A stretch of 64,000 bases of DNA. Source: JAOUEA01 sp963762075. Its GTDB lineage: Bacteria; Actinomycetota; UBA4738; HRBIN12. Every line of letters starts with the position of its first letter. Positions within the stretch are counted from its first letter, which is position 1. The notes under the pieces are model-generated. The model saw nothing but the letters and a program-made list of their open reading frames with translations, ran no database searches and was not told where the DNA came from. The translations under genes and the position numbers were made by a program. Of this stretch, positions 9,107-16,644 are shown one piece after another. The DNA is taken from assembly GCA_963762075.1 (NCBI GenBank), contig CAVXJC010000007.1, forward strand, positions 1 through 64,000. Reading direction: 5' to 3'.

Positions 9107-10023
9107 ATGCCCAAGTTCCGATTCCGATCGATCATCGTGATCGTCGCCGCTCTGTCGCTCGTCGGGGCGGCGTGTGGCAGCGATGAGGAGCCCACAGAGC
9201 CCGCGGGTGGCGGTACAGGCGGGACAGCGACGGGTGCCTGCGCCGACGCCGACACGAGCGCCGGCGACCTGCTCGCCCAGATCTGCGAGGAAGGCGTGAT
9301 CACGGTCTCGACCGACCCCGCGTATCCGCCGCAGTCGTCGCTGAATCCGGAAACGGGTGAATACGAAGGTTTCGACATCGATGTCGCGACCGAGATCGCC
9401 GATCGTCTCGGCGTCGAGATCGAATGGGCGACGCCGAAGTGGGAGGCGATCACTGCCGGCAACTGGCAAGGGCGCTGGGACATGAGCGTGGGCTCGATGA
9501 CCGTGCTCGAGGAACGGGCGGAGGTCCTCGACTTCACCCCCGCCTACTACTTCACCCCCGCGTCGGTCGCCGTTCCCGAAGGGAGCGACATCACGTCCGC
9601 AGACCAGTTGAGCGGGAAGACCATCGCCGTCTGCGCCGGATGCACATACGACTTCTTCCTGCAGGGAACGCTCACATCCCCGGATACACCATCCCCGAAC
9701 CTCCGGCGGGGGTGACCGTCAAGGGATTCGACACCGACTCGACAGCCATCCAGGCACTCGAGTCCGGGCAAGCCGACGCGGTCATGTCGGCGACACCGAC
9801 ACTTCAATCAGCGATCGACAAGGGCCGCTCGATGTCGCTGTTGGGTGAGCCCCTCTACTACGAACCATTGTCGGTCGCGATCGACAAGTCCTCGGAGCTC
9901 GATCAGGCCTCGCTCGTTGCGGCGGTCTCTGACATCATCGAGGAGATGCATGCCGATGGCACGCTCAGCGAGCTGTCGATGACGTGGTACGGAGAGGACC
10001 TGACGGTCTCGAACGAGGGCTGA
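9107..10023 (+). pseudogene. Polar amino-acid ABC substrate-binding lipoprotein, one frameshift
   Basis: A lipoprotein signal with the invariant Cys at residue 23 (LVGAAC) precedes a family 3 solute-binding protein: GVITVSTDPAYPP, EGFDIDVATEIADRLGVEI and MSVGSMTVLEERAEVLDFT are typical. The frame breaks near 9673, where one base is missing (ctcacatcc where ctccacatcc would restore LHIPGYTIP). The C-terminal lobe continues in the second frame to 10023 (DSTAIQALESGQADAVMSAT). Permease and ATPase genes follow directly. Either the gene is a recent pseudogene or a base was lost in the sequence. As written, the product would lack the second half of its ligand cleft. Confidence 0.85.
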
Positions 10024-10052
10024 GCCGCCCGAGATCCAGGAAGCGGGGGACG

Positions 10053-11062
10053 GTGGCGACACAAGAGATGGGGGCCGGGGAGACCCGGCCCCCTGCACAG
10101 CGACCGACGGGCCGGATGGAGGGCGCTGCCCAGGCGAGCGCGAGGGTGCCTTTCCGCCTCAAGGTCGGAGTCGTCTGGATCTTGATCTTCATCGTCCTCG
10201 CGGTGCTCTTCGCCGCGGCAGACTTCAACACGCAGTTCATGCGGGACAGCGCGGACTATGTGCTGCGAGGGCTCGTCTACACGCTGATCATCGCTCTCGC
10301 CGGCATCGCGTTGGCCATCGTCCTCGCCTTGATCGGTGCGCTAGGACGACTGTCCACGAACCCGGTCGCGTACGGGGTCTCGGGCTTCTACACCTCGTTC
10401 TTCCGTGGCACTCCGCTGATCGTGCAGCTCTTCCTGATCGCATTCGCCCTTCCCGTGGTCGTGAGGAACCTCGGCCTCCCCGACAGGGTCGTGGATCTCT
10501 TGATCCTCGATTCGTTGGTCGCCGGCATCATCGCGCTCGGGCTCAACTACGGGGCGTACATGACCGAGATCTTCCGCGCCGGCATCCAGTCGGTCAGTCA
10601 TGGCCAGTCCGAGGCAGCCGATGCGCTCGGCATGACATACGGGCAGAAGATGAAGCGAGTGGTGCTTCCTCAGGCCTTCAGCGTCATCATCCCGCCGACG
10701 GGTAACGAGTTCATCGCGATGTTGAAGGACACCGCCCTGGTGAGCTTCATCGGGGCGACGGTCGGCCAGGAGGAGATCTTCCGTCGGGCGCAACTCGTTG
10801 GCACGCGGGACTTCCTTCCTGTCGAGGCGCTATCTGCTCGCCGCGATGGTGTATTGGGGCCTCACGGCCATCTTCACCTTCTTCCAAGGCAAGCTCGAGC
10901 GCCGGATCGGCAAGGGATACGTCCGAGGCAGCGCGACTCCCGCGAGGACCAAGAAGTTCAACTCCACAGGAGGCGCCGGGGGTGGCCGGAGGCGGCGGCA
11001 TGGTCGATATCGACGCCGATGAGGTATCCGGTGGACCGGAACCTCCCGGGCAGGGGCACTGA
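10053..11062 (+). pseudogene. Polar amino-acid ABC permease, two frameshifts
   Basis: GTG 10053 follows an aagcggggga site. After a hydrophilic N-terminus come membrane segments and the EAA loop typical of HisMQ/GlnP permeases (SEAADALGMTYGQKMKRVVL, then PQAFSVIIPPTGNEFIAMLK). At 10811-10818 the tetranucleotide cttc is present twice; removing one copy restores DFLSRRYLLAAMVYWGL and the last membrane helix. A second shift in the G-run near 10978 is needed to reach the stop at 11060-11062, which overlaps the ATPase start by one base. As written the protein loses its last helix. Confidence 0.82.
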
Positions 11063-11829
11063 TGAGCTCTCGAGACGGCGACGCGGTCGTTCGGGTGGAG
11101 AACCTCCACAAGAGCTTCGGCGACCTCGAGGTGCTCAAGGGCATCGACATGGAGGTCGACAAGGGCGAGGTCGTCGTCATCTTCGGGCGGTCCGGATCCG
11201 GGAAGAGCACGTTGCTTCGCTGCGTCAACTTCCTCGAGGATCCGACCTCGGGGATGATCGAGGTCGCGGGTGTGCGTCTCGAGGGTGGACACCGAACGAA
11301 GGGCAAGCGCGAGCAGGTCCGCCAGCTTCGGATCAAGGCAGGCATGGTCTTCCAGCAGTTCAATCTGTTCCCGAACATGACCGTGATCGGCAACGTGATG
11401 GAGGGCCCACTCACCGTGAAGGGCATCCCCGAGCAGAACGCCCGATCGCACGCGCTTGAGCTTCTCGCCAAGGTGGGGCTCTCCGACAAGGCAGACGAGT
11501 ACCCGATCCGCCTCTCGGGCGGGCAGCAGCAGCGCGTCGCCATCGCGCGCGCGCTCGCGATGGAGCCCGACGTCATGCTCTTCGACGAGCCGACCTCGGC
11601 GCTGGACCCGGAGCTGATCGGAGAGGTGTTGACGGTGATGAAGTCACTCGCCACCGATCTGCACATGACGATGATGGTCGTCACCCACGAGATGGGATTC
11701 GCCCGCGAGGTGGCCAACCGCATGGTGTTCTTCCACGAGGGGGTCATCCTCGAGCAGGGCACGCCCGACGAGATGATCAACCACACGAAGTACCCCGAGA
11801 CCAGGAAATTCTTCGAAGCGGTGCTCTGA
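11062..11829 (+). CDS. Polar amino-acid ABC transporter ATPase
   Basis: A 255-residue ATPase of the GlnQ/HisP class: Walker A FGRSGSGKST, Q-loop FQQFNLFPNM, signature LSGGQQQRVAIARAL, Walker B DVMLFDEPTSALD and switch His in VVTHEMGFA. Its start overlaps the permease stop (TGATG). It is intact while its two upstream partners are frameshifted. It would power uptake of a polar amino acid. A paralogue at 23564 belongs to a second, intact operon. Confidence 0.93.
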   Translation: MSSRDGDAVVRVENLHKSFGDLEVLKGIDMEVDKGEVVVIFGRSGSGKSTLLRCVNFLEDPTSGMIEVAGVRLEGGHRTKGKREQVRQLRIKAGMVFQQFNLFPNMTVIGNVMEGPLTVKGIPEQNARSHALELLAKVGLSDKADEYPIRLSGGQQQRVAIARALAMEPDVMLFDEPTSALDPELIGEVLTVMKSLATDLHMTMMVVTHEMGFAREVANRMVFFHEGVILEQGTPDEMINHTKYPETRKFFEAVL

Positions 11830-12147
11830 GGCGACCGGATCGCGGGTTCGCCGGTCAGGGCTCCAGCATTGGTTCAGGGTCCGTGGAAGTCTCGACCCGG
11901 GGTTGCAGGTCTGCGGGGTGGTCGACATCGGCAACCCCCGGAAACAGATGACGGGCCGCGACACCCCTCGGGTTCGATCACGCCTTCCCCATACGCGATC
12001 GTTCCCTGTCGAGCATCGCGGCCCGTCAAGCTGCGGTCCCGTGCGACCTTGGCCGGTCGGTCTCCCGACCTGCGTGCGGTCTCGCGGGACCGTCGCGAAC
12101 GATAAACGCGAGGTTGAGACCTGTCAACTCGAGCTCGCGGCCTCCGG
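11830..12147. other. Structured intergenic region between convergent genes
   Basis: No gene was found here. A perfect 13-bp inverted repeat, TGACGGGCCGCGA at 11949-11961 and its complement at 12016-12028, encloses 54 bp. A second structure follows: outer arms CGGTCCCG (12034-12041) and CGGGACCG (12085-12092), enclosing a 6-bp hairpin GGTCGG/CCGACC (12055-12060, 12065-12070). Lying between converging genes, it may act as a two-way terminator or be a structured RNA. Confidence 0.5.
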
Positions 12148-13023
12148 TCAGGCTCGGGGCGATGTGCGAGCTCGCTCGGCCTCGGGGATCGACACCGGCG
12201 TCGCCGCCGGAATCGCAGGGCTCGATCTCAGGAAGAGCCCTCCGACCACGACGAGGTAGGCGAGCCAGCCCACGATCTCGAGCCACGTGGGGTTCGCCTG
12301 GTATCCGAAGATGGCCCGCAGGATGCCGCCCACACCGCTGTCGTCGGGGAGCGTTCCCGAGATGTCGAACGCCGTGCCTGCGAGCATCGGGAGCCATCCC
12401 GCTTCCTGCAGCTCGTGCAGGGCGAAAGCGAAGAGTCCGGCGGCGACCACGATCAACAGCAACCCGGTGACGCGGAAGAACGAGCGGAGGTTGAGCTTCA
12501 GGCCGCCTCGGTAGAGCAGCACGCCGAGGCCCACCGCGATCGTGAGGCCGAGGACGGCGCCGAGCACCTGCGCACCCACACCGCCGGAATCGACGGCGGT
12601 GCCCTGCGCAGCCGCGAAGATGAACAGCGCGGTCTCGACCCCCTCGCGGAGCACGGCGACGAACGCGAGGGCCGCCAGCGCGAAGCCCCCCGTGAGCAGA
12701 GCGGTGTCGACACGCTCCTGCAGCTCGGACTTGACGCGTGCGCCCTGGCGGCGCATCCAGAAGATCATCCAGGTGAGCACGCCGACGGCGGTCAGCGTGA
12801 CGAGGCCTTCGAAGACCTCCTCGGCCTTCCCTTCGAACTCGGCGCCCGCCATGAAGATGGCGGTGCCGACCAGCACACTCGCGATGACCGCGAGCCCCGT
12901 ACCCCACCACACGAGGTTCCGGCGGTCTTCGGCGCCGATCTGCTTCAGATACGCGAGCAGGATCGAGATGATCAGGGCAGCTTCGATGCCCTCTCGCAGC
13001 GCGACCAGGAATGCAGCACCCAC
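12148..13023 (-). CDS. FTR1-family iron permease
   Basis: 291 residues with about seven hydrophobic helices. The two iron-binding motifs of the family are present, REGIE (residues 10-14) and REGVE (126-130), each inside a membrane segment. GTG 13023 was chosen because it begins exactly at the first helix and has a ggggagg site seven bases upstream. FTR1/EfeU proteins import ferric iron, normally after ferrous iron is oxidised outside. No EfeO or EfeB partner is adjacent, so the oxidising partner is unknown. A palindrome just upstream and a metal-dependent regulator gene directly behind suggest metal-responsive control. Confidence 0.9.
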   Translation of the reverse strand: MGAAFLVALREGIEAALIISILLAYLKQIGAEDRRNLVWWGTGLAVIASVLVGTAIFMAGAEFEGKAEEVFEGLVTLTAVGVLTWMIFWMRRQGARVKSELQERVDTALLTGGFALAALAFVAVLREGVETALFIFAAAQGTAVDSGGVGAQVLGAVLGLTIAVGLGVLLYRGGLKLNLRSFFRVTGLLLIVVAAGLFAFALHELQEAGWLPMLAGTAFDISGTLPDDSGVGGILRAIFGYQANPTWLEIVGWLAYLVVVGGLFLRSSPAIPAATPVSIPEAERARTSPRA

Positions 13024-13038
13024 GCCATGACCTCCCCT

Positions 13039-13056
13039 TGTTCGGCTATCCGAACA
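13039..13056. promoter_or_regulatory. Predicted DtxR/MntR-family operator upstream of the iron permease gene
   Basis: TGTTCGG (13039-13045) and CCGAACA (13050-13056) form a perfect palindrome with a 4-bp centre, the size and layout of DtxR-family sites. It sits only a few bases before the ribosome binding site of the permease gene. A weaker copy, TTCGGTAGGTCGAA, lies at 13064-13077, two turns upstream. The DtxR-like gene ends about 80 bases away. Confidence 0.6.
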
Positions 13057-13137
13057 TTCAATCTTCGGTAGGTCGAAACCCTACTGACTAGATCGGATTC
13101 GCGTCAAGGTCGTTCGGGGTCGAACCTTCGCCTTGGG

Positions 13138-13827
13138 CTACCGCCCGCCTTGGATATCGACCCAGAGATTGTCGGCGAGCTCGGCGCCGAGCGCGACGCT
13201 CTGGCCCGCGACCGTGAGCCGCATCGAACCGTCGGGACCGAGGCCGTCGACCACGATCGCGGCACCCGGCATGAGCCCCGATTCCTCGAGGAACCGCATC
13301 ACAGGAAGCTCGAGTTCCAGATCCTCGGTGAGCCGGCGCAGGGTGACGCGCGTGCCGGGGGCGACGTCGTTCAGCGCCGTGAGTGACGTGACGTCGACCT
13401 CGTGACTGGAACCGGGGATCGGGTTGCCGTGCGGACATGCGCCCGGATCCCCGAGGATGTCGACCAGGCGCTCTTCCACTTGGGCGGAGATGACCCGTTC
13501 CCAGACTTCGGCCTCCTGGTGCGCTTGGTGCCAGGGCAGCCCGATCACGTCGATCAACAGGTGCTCGGCGAGCCGATGGCGTCGCACGAGCGCGACGGCC
13601 ATGTCGCGTCCGACAGGGGTGAACGAGAGCGTACGTCCGTCGGCTTCGAGCAGCCCGTCTCCGACGAGGCGCTTCACGTGTTCGCTCACCGACGGGCGGC
13701 TGACGCCCATCCATCGGGCGATCTCGGCCTGCACCATAGGGAAGTGCTCTTCCTCGAGCTCGTAGAGCGCTTCGAGGTAGTCGGCGCCGGGGTGGCGGGT
13801 CTCGGTCACATGGGCGTCGGTCGTCAT
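13138..13827 (-). CDS. DtxR/MntR-family metal-dependent transcriptional regulator
   Basis: 229 residues: winged helix (about 12-75), dimer/metal domain (76-140) and a C-terminal FeoA/SH3-like domain (about 155-225). Metal-site residues follow MntR rather than DtxR. D16 and E19 sit in DYLE, H84 in HRLAEH, and E107 and E110 in EAEVWER. The residue matching the iron-type Cys is E107, and the usual His after E110 is Arg (R111). This suggests manganese or altered metal selectivity, although its neighbour is an iron permease. The start codon is six bases from a TAATCT box with no ribosome binding site. The gene is divergent from polA. Confidence 0.88.
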   Translation of the reverse strand: MTTDAHVTETRHPGADYLEALYELEEEHFPMVQAEIARWMGVSRPSVSEHVKRLVGDGLLEADGRTLSFTPVGRDMAVALVRRHRLAEHLLIDVIGLPWHQAHQEAEVWERVISAQVEERLVDILGDPGACPHGNPIPGSSHEVDVTSLTALNDVAPGTRVTLRRLTEDLELELPVMRFLEESGLMPGAAIVVDGLGPDGSMRLTVAGQSVALGAELADNLWVDIQGGR

Positions 13828-13833
13828 GGGCGG

Positions 13834-13843
13834 AGATTACGAT
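13834..13843. promoter_or_regulatory. Overlapping divergent -10 boxes for dtxR-like gene and polA
   Basis: On the minus strand TAATCT (13839-13834) is six bases before the regulator ATG. On the plus strand TACGAT (13838-13843) is seven bases before the polA GTG. Two base pairs belong to both boxes. The start codons are only 23 bases apart and neither gene has a Shine-Dalgarno site, so both mRNAs are probably leaderless and RNA polymerase cannot occupy both promoters at once. Confidence 0.6.
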
Positions 13844-13850
13844 ACGCACC

Positions 13851-16517
13851 GTGACCCCCTCGAAGGAGCGTGCCGAGACCGGCGAGGTGCCGCGGCGGTT
13901 GTTCCTGCTCGACGGGCATTCGCTCGCCTACCGCGCGTTCTTCGCACTCCCGCCAACGCTCGCGACGTCGAGCGGCACCCTCACCAACGCGGTGTACGGC
14001 TTCACGAGCATGCTGATCAAGCTGCTCGCCGAGGAGAAACCCGACCTCATCGCGGTCTTCTTCGATTCCGGCGCCCCCACGGTGCGGCTCGCGAAGGACG
14101 CCGACTACAAGGCCGGACGAGCCGAGACCCCGGGCGACTTCAAGCCACAGCTCGGGCTGATCGAGGAGGTGCTCGACGCGATGCGCATCCCGGTGCTGCG
14201 CATCGCCGACGGCAACGAGGCCGACGACGCGATCGGCGCGCTCGCCGTGCGTGCCTGCGGCCAGGGCATCGACGCGACGATCGTGACGGCCGATCGTGAC
14301 TTCTTCCAACTCGTGCGGCCCGGCATCACGGTCATGTTCAACCGTCGCGGCATCAGCGACATCGTCCGTTACGACGAAGCGGCCGTGACCGAGCGCTTCG
14401 GCATCACGCCCGCGCAGTACCTCGACTTCGTGGCGCTCAAAGGCGACACGAGCGACAACATCCCGGGGGTGCCGGGCGTCGGCGACAAGACCGCCGCGAA
14501 GCTCGTGAACCAGTTCGGTACGGTCGAGCAGCTCCTCGCCAACACCGACATGCTCAAGGGCAAGCAGAAGGAGAACGTCCAGGCATCCGCCGACCGGCTC
14601 GGTCTCAACAAGGACCTCGCGCGCATCGACACGGCCATCGAACTGCCGGTGGACCCCGACGATTGCGTCATGGGGGAGTGGGACGCCGACGAGGTGCGTC
14701 GCCTGTTCACCTCCCTCGAGTTCCGCTCGCTGTTCGACCGGTTGCAGGAGATCGGTCACGCGAAGCCCAAGGTCGACGTCGCCGAGCTCGACCTCCGCGA
14801 GGTGCCTGCGGCCGAGCTCGCCTCGACGTGGGCCGGCGGCGGACCCGTCGGCGTGCGCCTCGATGCAGACGGCGACTCGATCCGCGGCGCCGCGATCTCC
14901 GCGGGGGGCGCACAGGCGGCCTACGCGGCGCTCGAGGGCGTCGGTCCCCTCGAGGCCTTCCTCGCCGACGCCGGGGCACCGAAGTGGGCCCACGACGCGA
15001 AATCTCTCGAACGGGTCGCGCTTCGCGCCGCGGGGGCGATCGCCGGTGTCGCGTTCGACACACTGCTCGCGGGATACCTGCTCGATCCGGCGTCGGCCGA
15101 GTATCCGCTGCGCGCGCTCGCGGAGAGCTACCTCGGGTCCGACGTCCTCGGCGCCGTCGAGGAGCAGGCCGAAGGGCAGCTCTTCGCCGACGCGCCCTGG
15201 CGTGAGGTGGCCGCCGAGGCCGCCGCGATCGCTCTGCTGGCCCCGGTGATGGAAGAGCGCATCGACCAGCAGGGCCTGCGAGACCTGCTCGACGGCGTCG
15301 AGTTGCCTCTCTCGACGGTGCTGGCTCGCATGGAAGCTCGCGGTATCCGCCTCGACGTCGCCTATCTCGAGGAGATGGGGGAGTCGGTCCGCGACCGCAT
15401 GGCGACGCTGAAGGCCGAGGTCTATACGCATGCCGGCGAGGAGTTCAACCTGGGCTCACCTCCCCAGCTCCGCAAGGTCCTGTATGAGCAGCTCGGCCTG
15501 CAGCCCGGCAAGAAGACCCCCAAGGGCGAGCTCTCGACCGACGCCAGCGTGCTCGAGAAGCTCCGTGACGCCCACCCGATCGTCGATGCCCTGTTGAGCT
15601 GGCGTGAGCTCGACAAGCTCAACTCGACCTACCTCGAGGCTCTGCCACGGCTCGTCGACCCGAGGGACGGGCGCGTGCACACCACCTTCGTGCAGACGTC
15701 GGCCGCCACCGGGCGGCTGTCCTCGACGAACCCGAACCTGCAGAATGTGCCCATCCGCACCGAGCTGGGCCGCCAGATCAGGCGATCGTTCGTGCCGGGC
15801 ACCGAGGGCCAGGTGCTGCTGGTGCTCGACTATTCCCAGATCGAGCTGCGCATCCTTGCGCACCTCTCCGGCGACGAGGGGCTCCGGGCGGCGTTCGCGA
15901 GCGGCGATGACATCCACACCGCGACCGCGGCGCGTGTCTTCGGGCTTCCACTCGACGCCGTCGACCCCGGCTCTCGCTCCCGGGCGAAGATGGTGAACTA
16001 CGGTCTCGCCTACGGCATGAATGCGTGGGGACTCGCGCAGCGGCTCGACATCGCCCCCGACGAGGCGCAGGAGATCATGAGCGCGTACTTCGCGTCGTTC
16101 CCCGGTATCCGCGAGTATCTGGACCGCCAGGTGGGTCGCGCGACCGTGGAGGGTTTCACCGAGACGCTGCTGGGTAGGCGCCGGTACATCCCGGAGCTTC
16201 AGGCGGCGAACCCGCGACTGCGCGACCTGGGCCGGCGCCAGGCGCTGAACGCCCCGATCCAGGGAAGCGCGTCCGACGTGTTCAAGGTCGCGATGATCCG
16301 AGTCGACGAGGCGCTCCGCGGACAGCCCCAGCTGGAATGCCACATGCTGCTCACCGTGCACGACGAGCTCGTGTTCGAGGTGCCCCAGGCCAACGTCAAA
16401 GCTGCCGCCGAGCTCGTCCAGCACGCCATGGAAGGCGCGATCGACCTCGACGTGCCGCTGCAAGCAGACGTCGGCTGGGGCACGAACTGGTCCGACGCCG
16501 CGCCTGCCGGCCATTGA
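13851..16517 (+). CDS. polA: DNA polymerase I
   Basis: 888 residues, the normal length. The N-terminal 5' nuclease has LLDGHSLAYRAFFALP, DADYKAGRAETP and GDTSDNIPGVPGVGDKTAAK (about 15-300). The middle 3'-5' exonuclease-like domain (about 310-490) lacks the catalytic Asp-x-Glu pair: the strand reads GVRLDADGDS. It should therefore not proofread, as in Taq-type and many actinobacterial enzymes. The polymerase domain has motif A LDYSQIELRIL, motif B RSRAKMVNYGLAYGMN and motif C LTVHDELVFEV. Role: Okazaki fragment maturation and repair synthesis. The start has a leaderless-type promoter and is divergent from the metal regulator. Confidence 0.97.
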   Translation: MTPSKERAETGEVPRRLFLLDGHSLAYRAFFALPPTLATSSGTLTNAVYGFTSMLIKLLAEEKPDLIAVFFDSGAPTVRLAKDADYKAGRAETPGDFKPQLGLIEEVLDAMRIPVLRIADGNEADDAIGALAVRACGQGIDATIVTADRDFFQLVRPGITVMFNRRGISDIVRYDEAAVTERFGITPAQYLDFVALKGDTSDNIPGVPGVGDKTAAKLVNQFGTVEQLLANTDMLKGKQKENVQASADRLGLNKDLARIDTAIELPVDPDDCVMGEWDADEVRRLFTSLEFRSLFDRLQEIGHAKPKVDVAELDLREVPAAELASTWAGGGPVGVRLDADGDSIRGAAISAGGAQAAYAALEGVGPLEAFLADAGAPKWAHDAKSLERVALRAAGAIAGVAFDTLLAGYLLDPASAEYPLRALAESYLGSDVLGAVEEQAEGQLFADAPWREVAAEAAAIALLAPVMEERIDQQGLRDLLDGVELPLSTVLARMEARGIRLDVAYLEEMGESVRDRMATLKAEVYTHAGEEFNLGSPPQLRKVLYEQLGLQPGKKTPKGELSTDASVLEKLRDAHPIVDALLSWRELDKLNSTYLEALPRLVDPRDGRVHTTFVQTSAATGRLSSTNPNLQNVPIRTELGRQIRRSFVPGTEGQVLLVLDYSQIELRILAHLSGDEGLRAAFASGDDIHTATAARVFGLPLDAVDPGSRSRAKMVNYGLAYGMNAWGLAQRLDIAPDEAQEIMSAYFASFPGIREYLDRQVGRATVEGFTETLLGRRRYIPELQAANPRLRDLGRRQALNAPIQGSASDVFKVAMIRVDEALRGQPQLECHMLLTVHDELVFEVPQANVKAAAELVQHAMEGAIDLDVPLQADVGWGTNWSDAAPAGH

Positions 16518-16524
16518 CGGACGT

Positions 16525-16554
16525 TTGACGCGGTTTCCGCTGGCCACCTACCAT
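16525..16554 (+). promoter_or_regulatory. rpsA promoter
   Basis: TTGACG (16525-16530) and TACCAT (16549-16554) are 18 bp apart. The leader to the ATG is about 85 bases and contains inverted arms cctgcc/ggcagg (around 16579-16613) just before the ggaaggag ribosome binding site. These could support autoregulation by S1. Confidence 0.6.
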
Positions 16555-16644
16555 CCCTGACGGCCGTGCGGTGCCGAACCTGCCTGGGCAAAATCCCAAG
16601 CCGCCCCGGCAGGGCGTCGCGTGCGCCGGAAGGAGACCACCACC

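Noticed and set aside
9984..11459. A 491-residue permease reaching into the ATPase gene
   Set aside because: Everything after about 10820 in that frame is an out-of-frame shadow of the permease end and ATPase.
13824..15431. Long minus-strand open frame opposite polA
   Set aside because: It is the antisense shadow of a well-conserved gene in high-G+C DNA, with low-complexity composition and no domain. The same applies to long frames opposite rpsA, uvrB, uvrA, uvrC and the peptide-binding protein gene.
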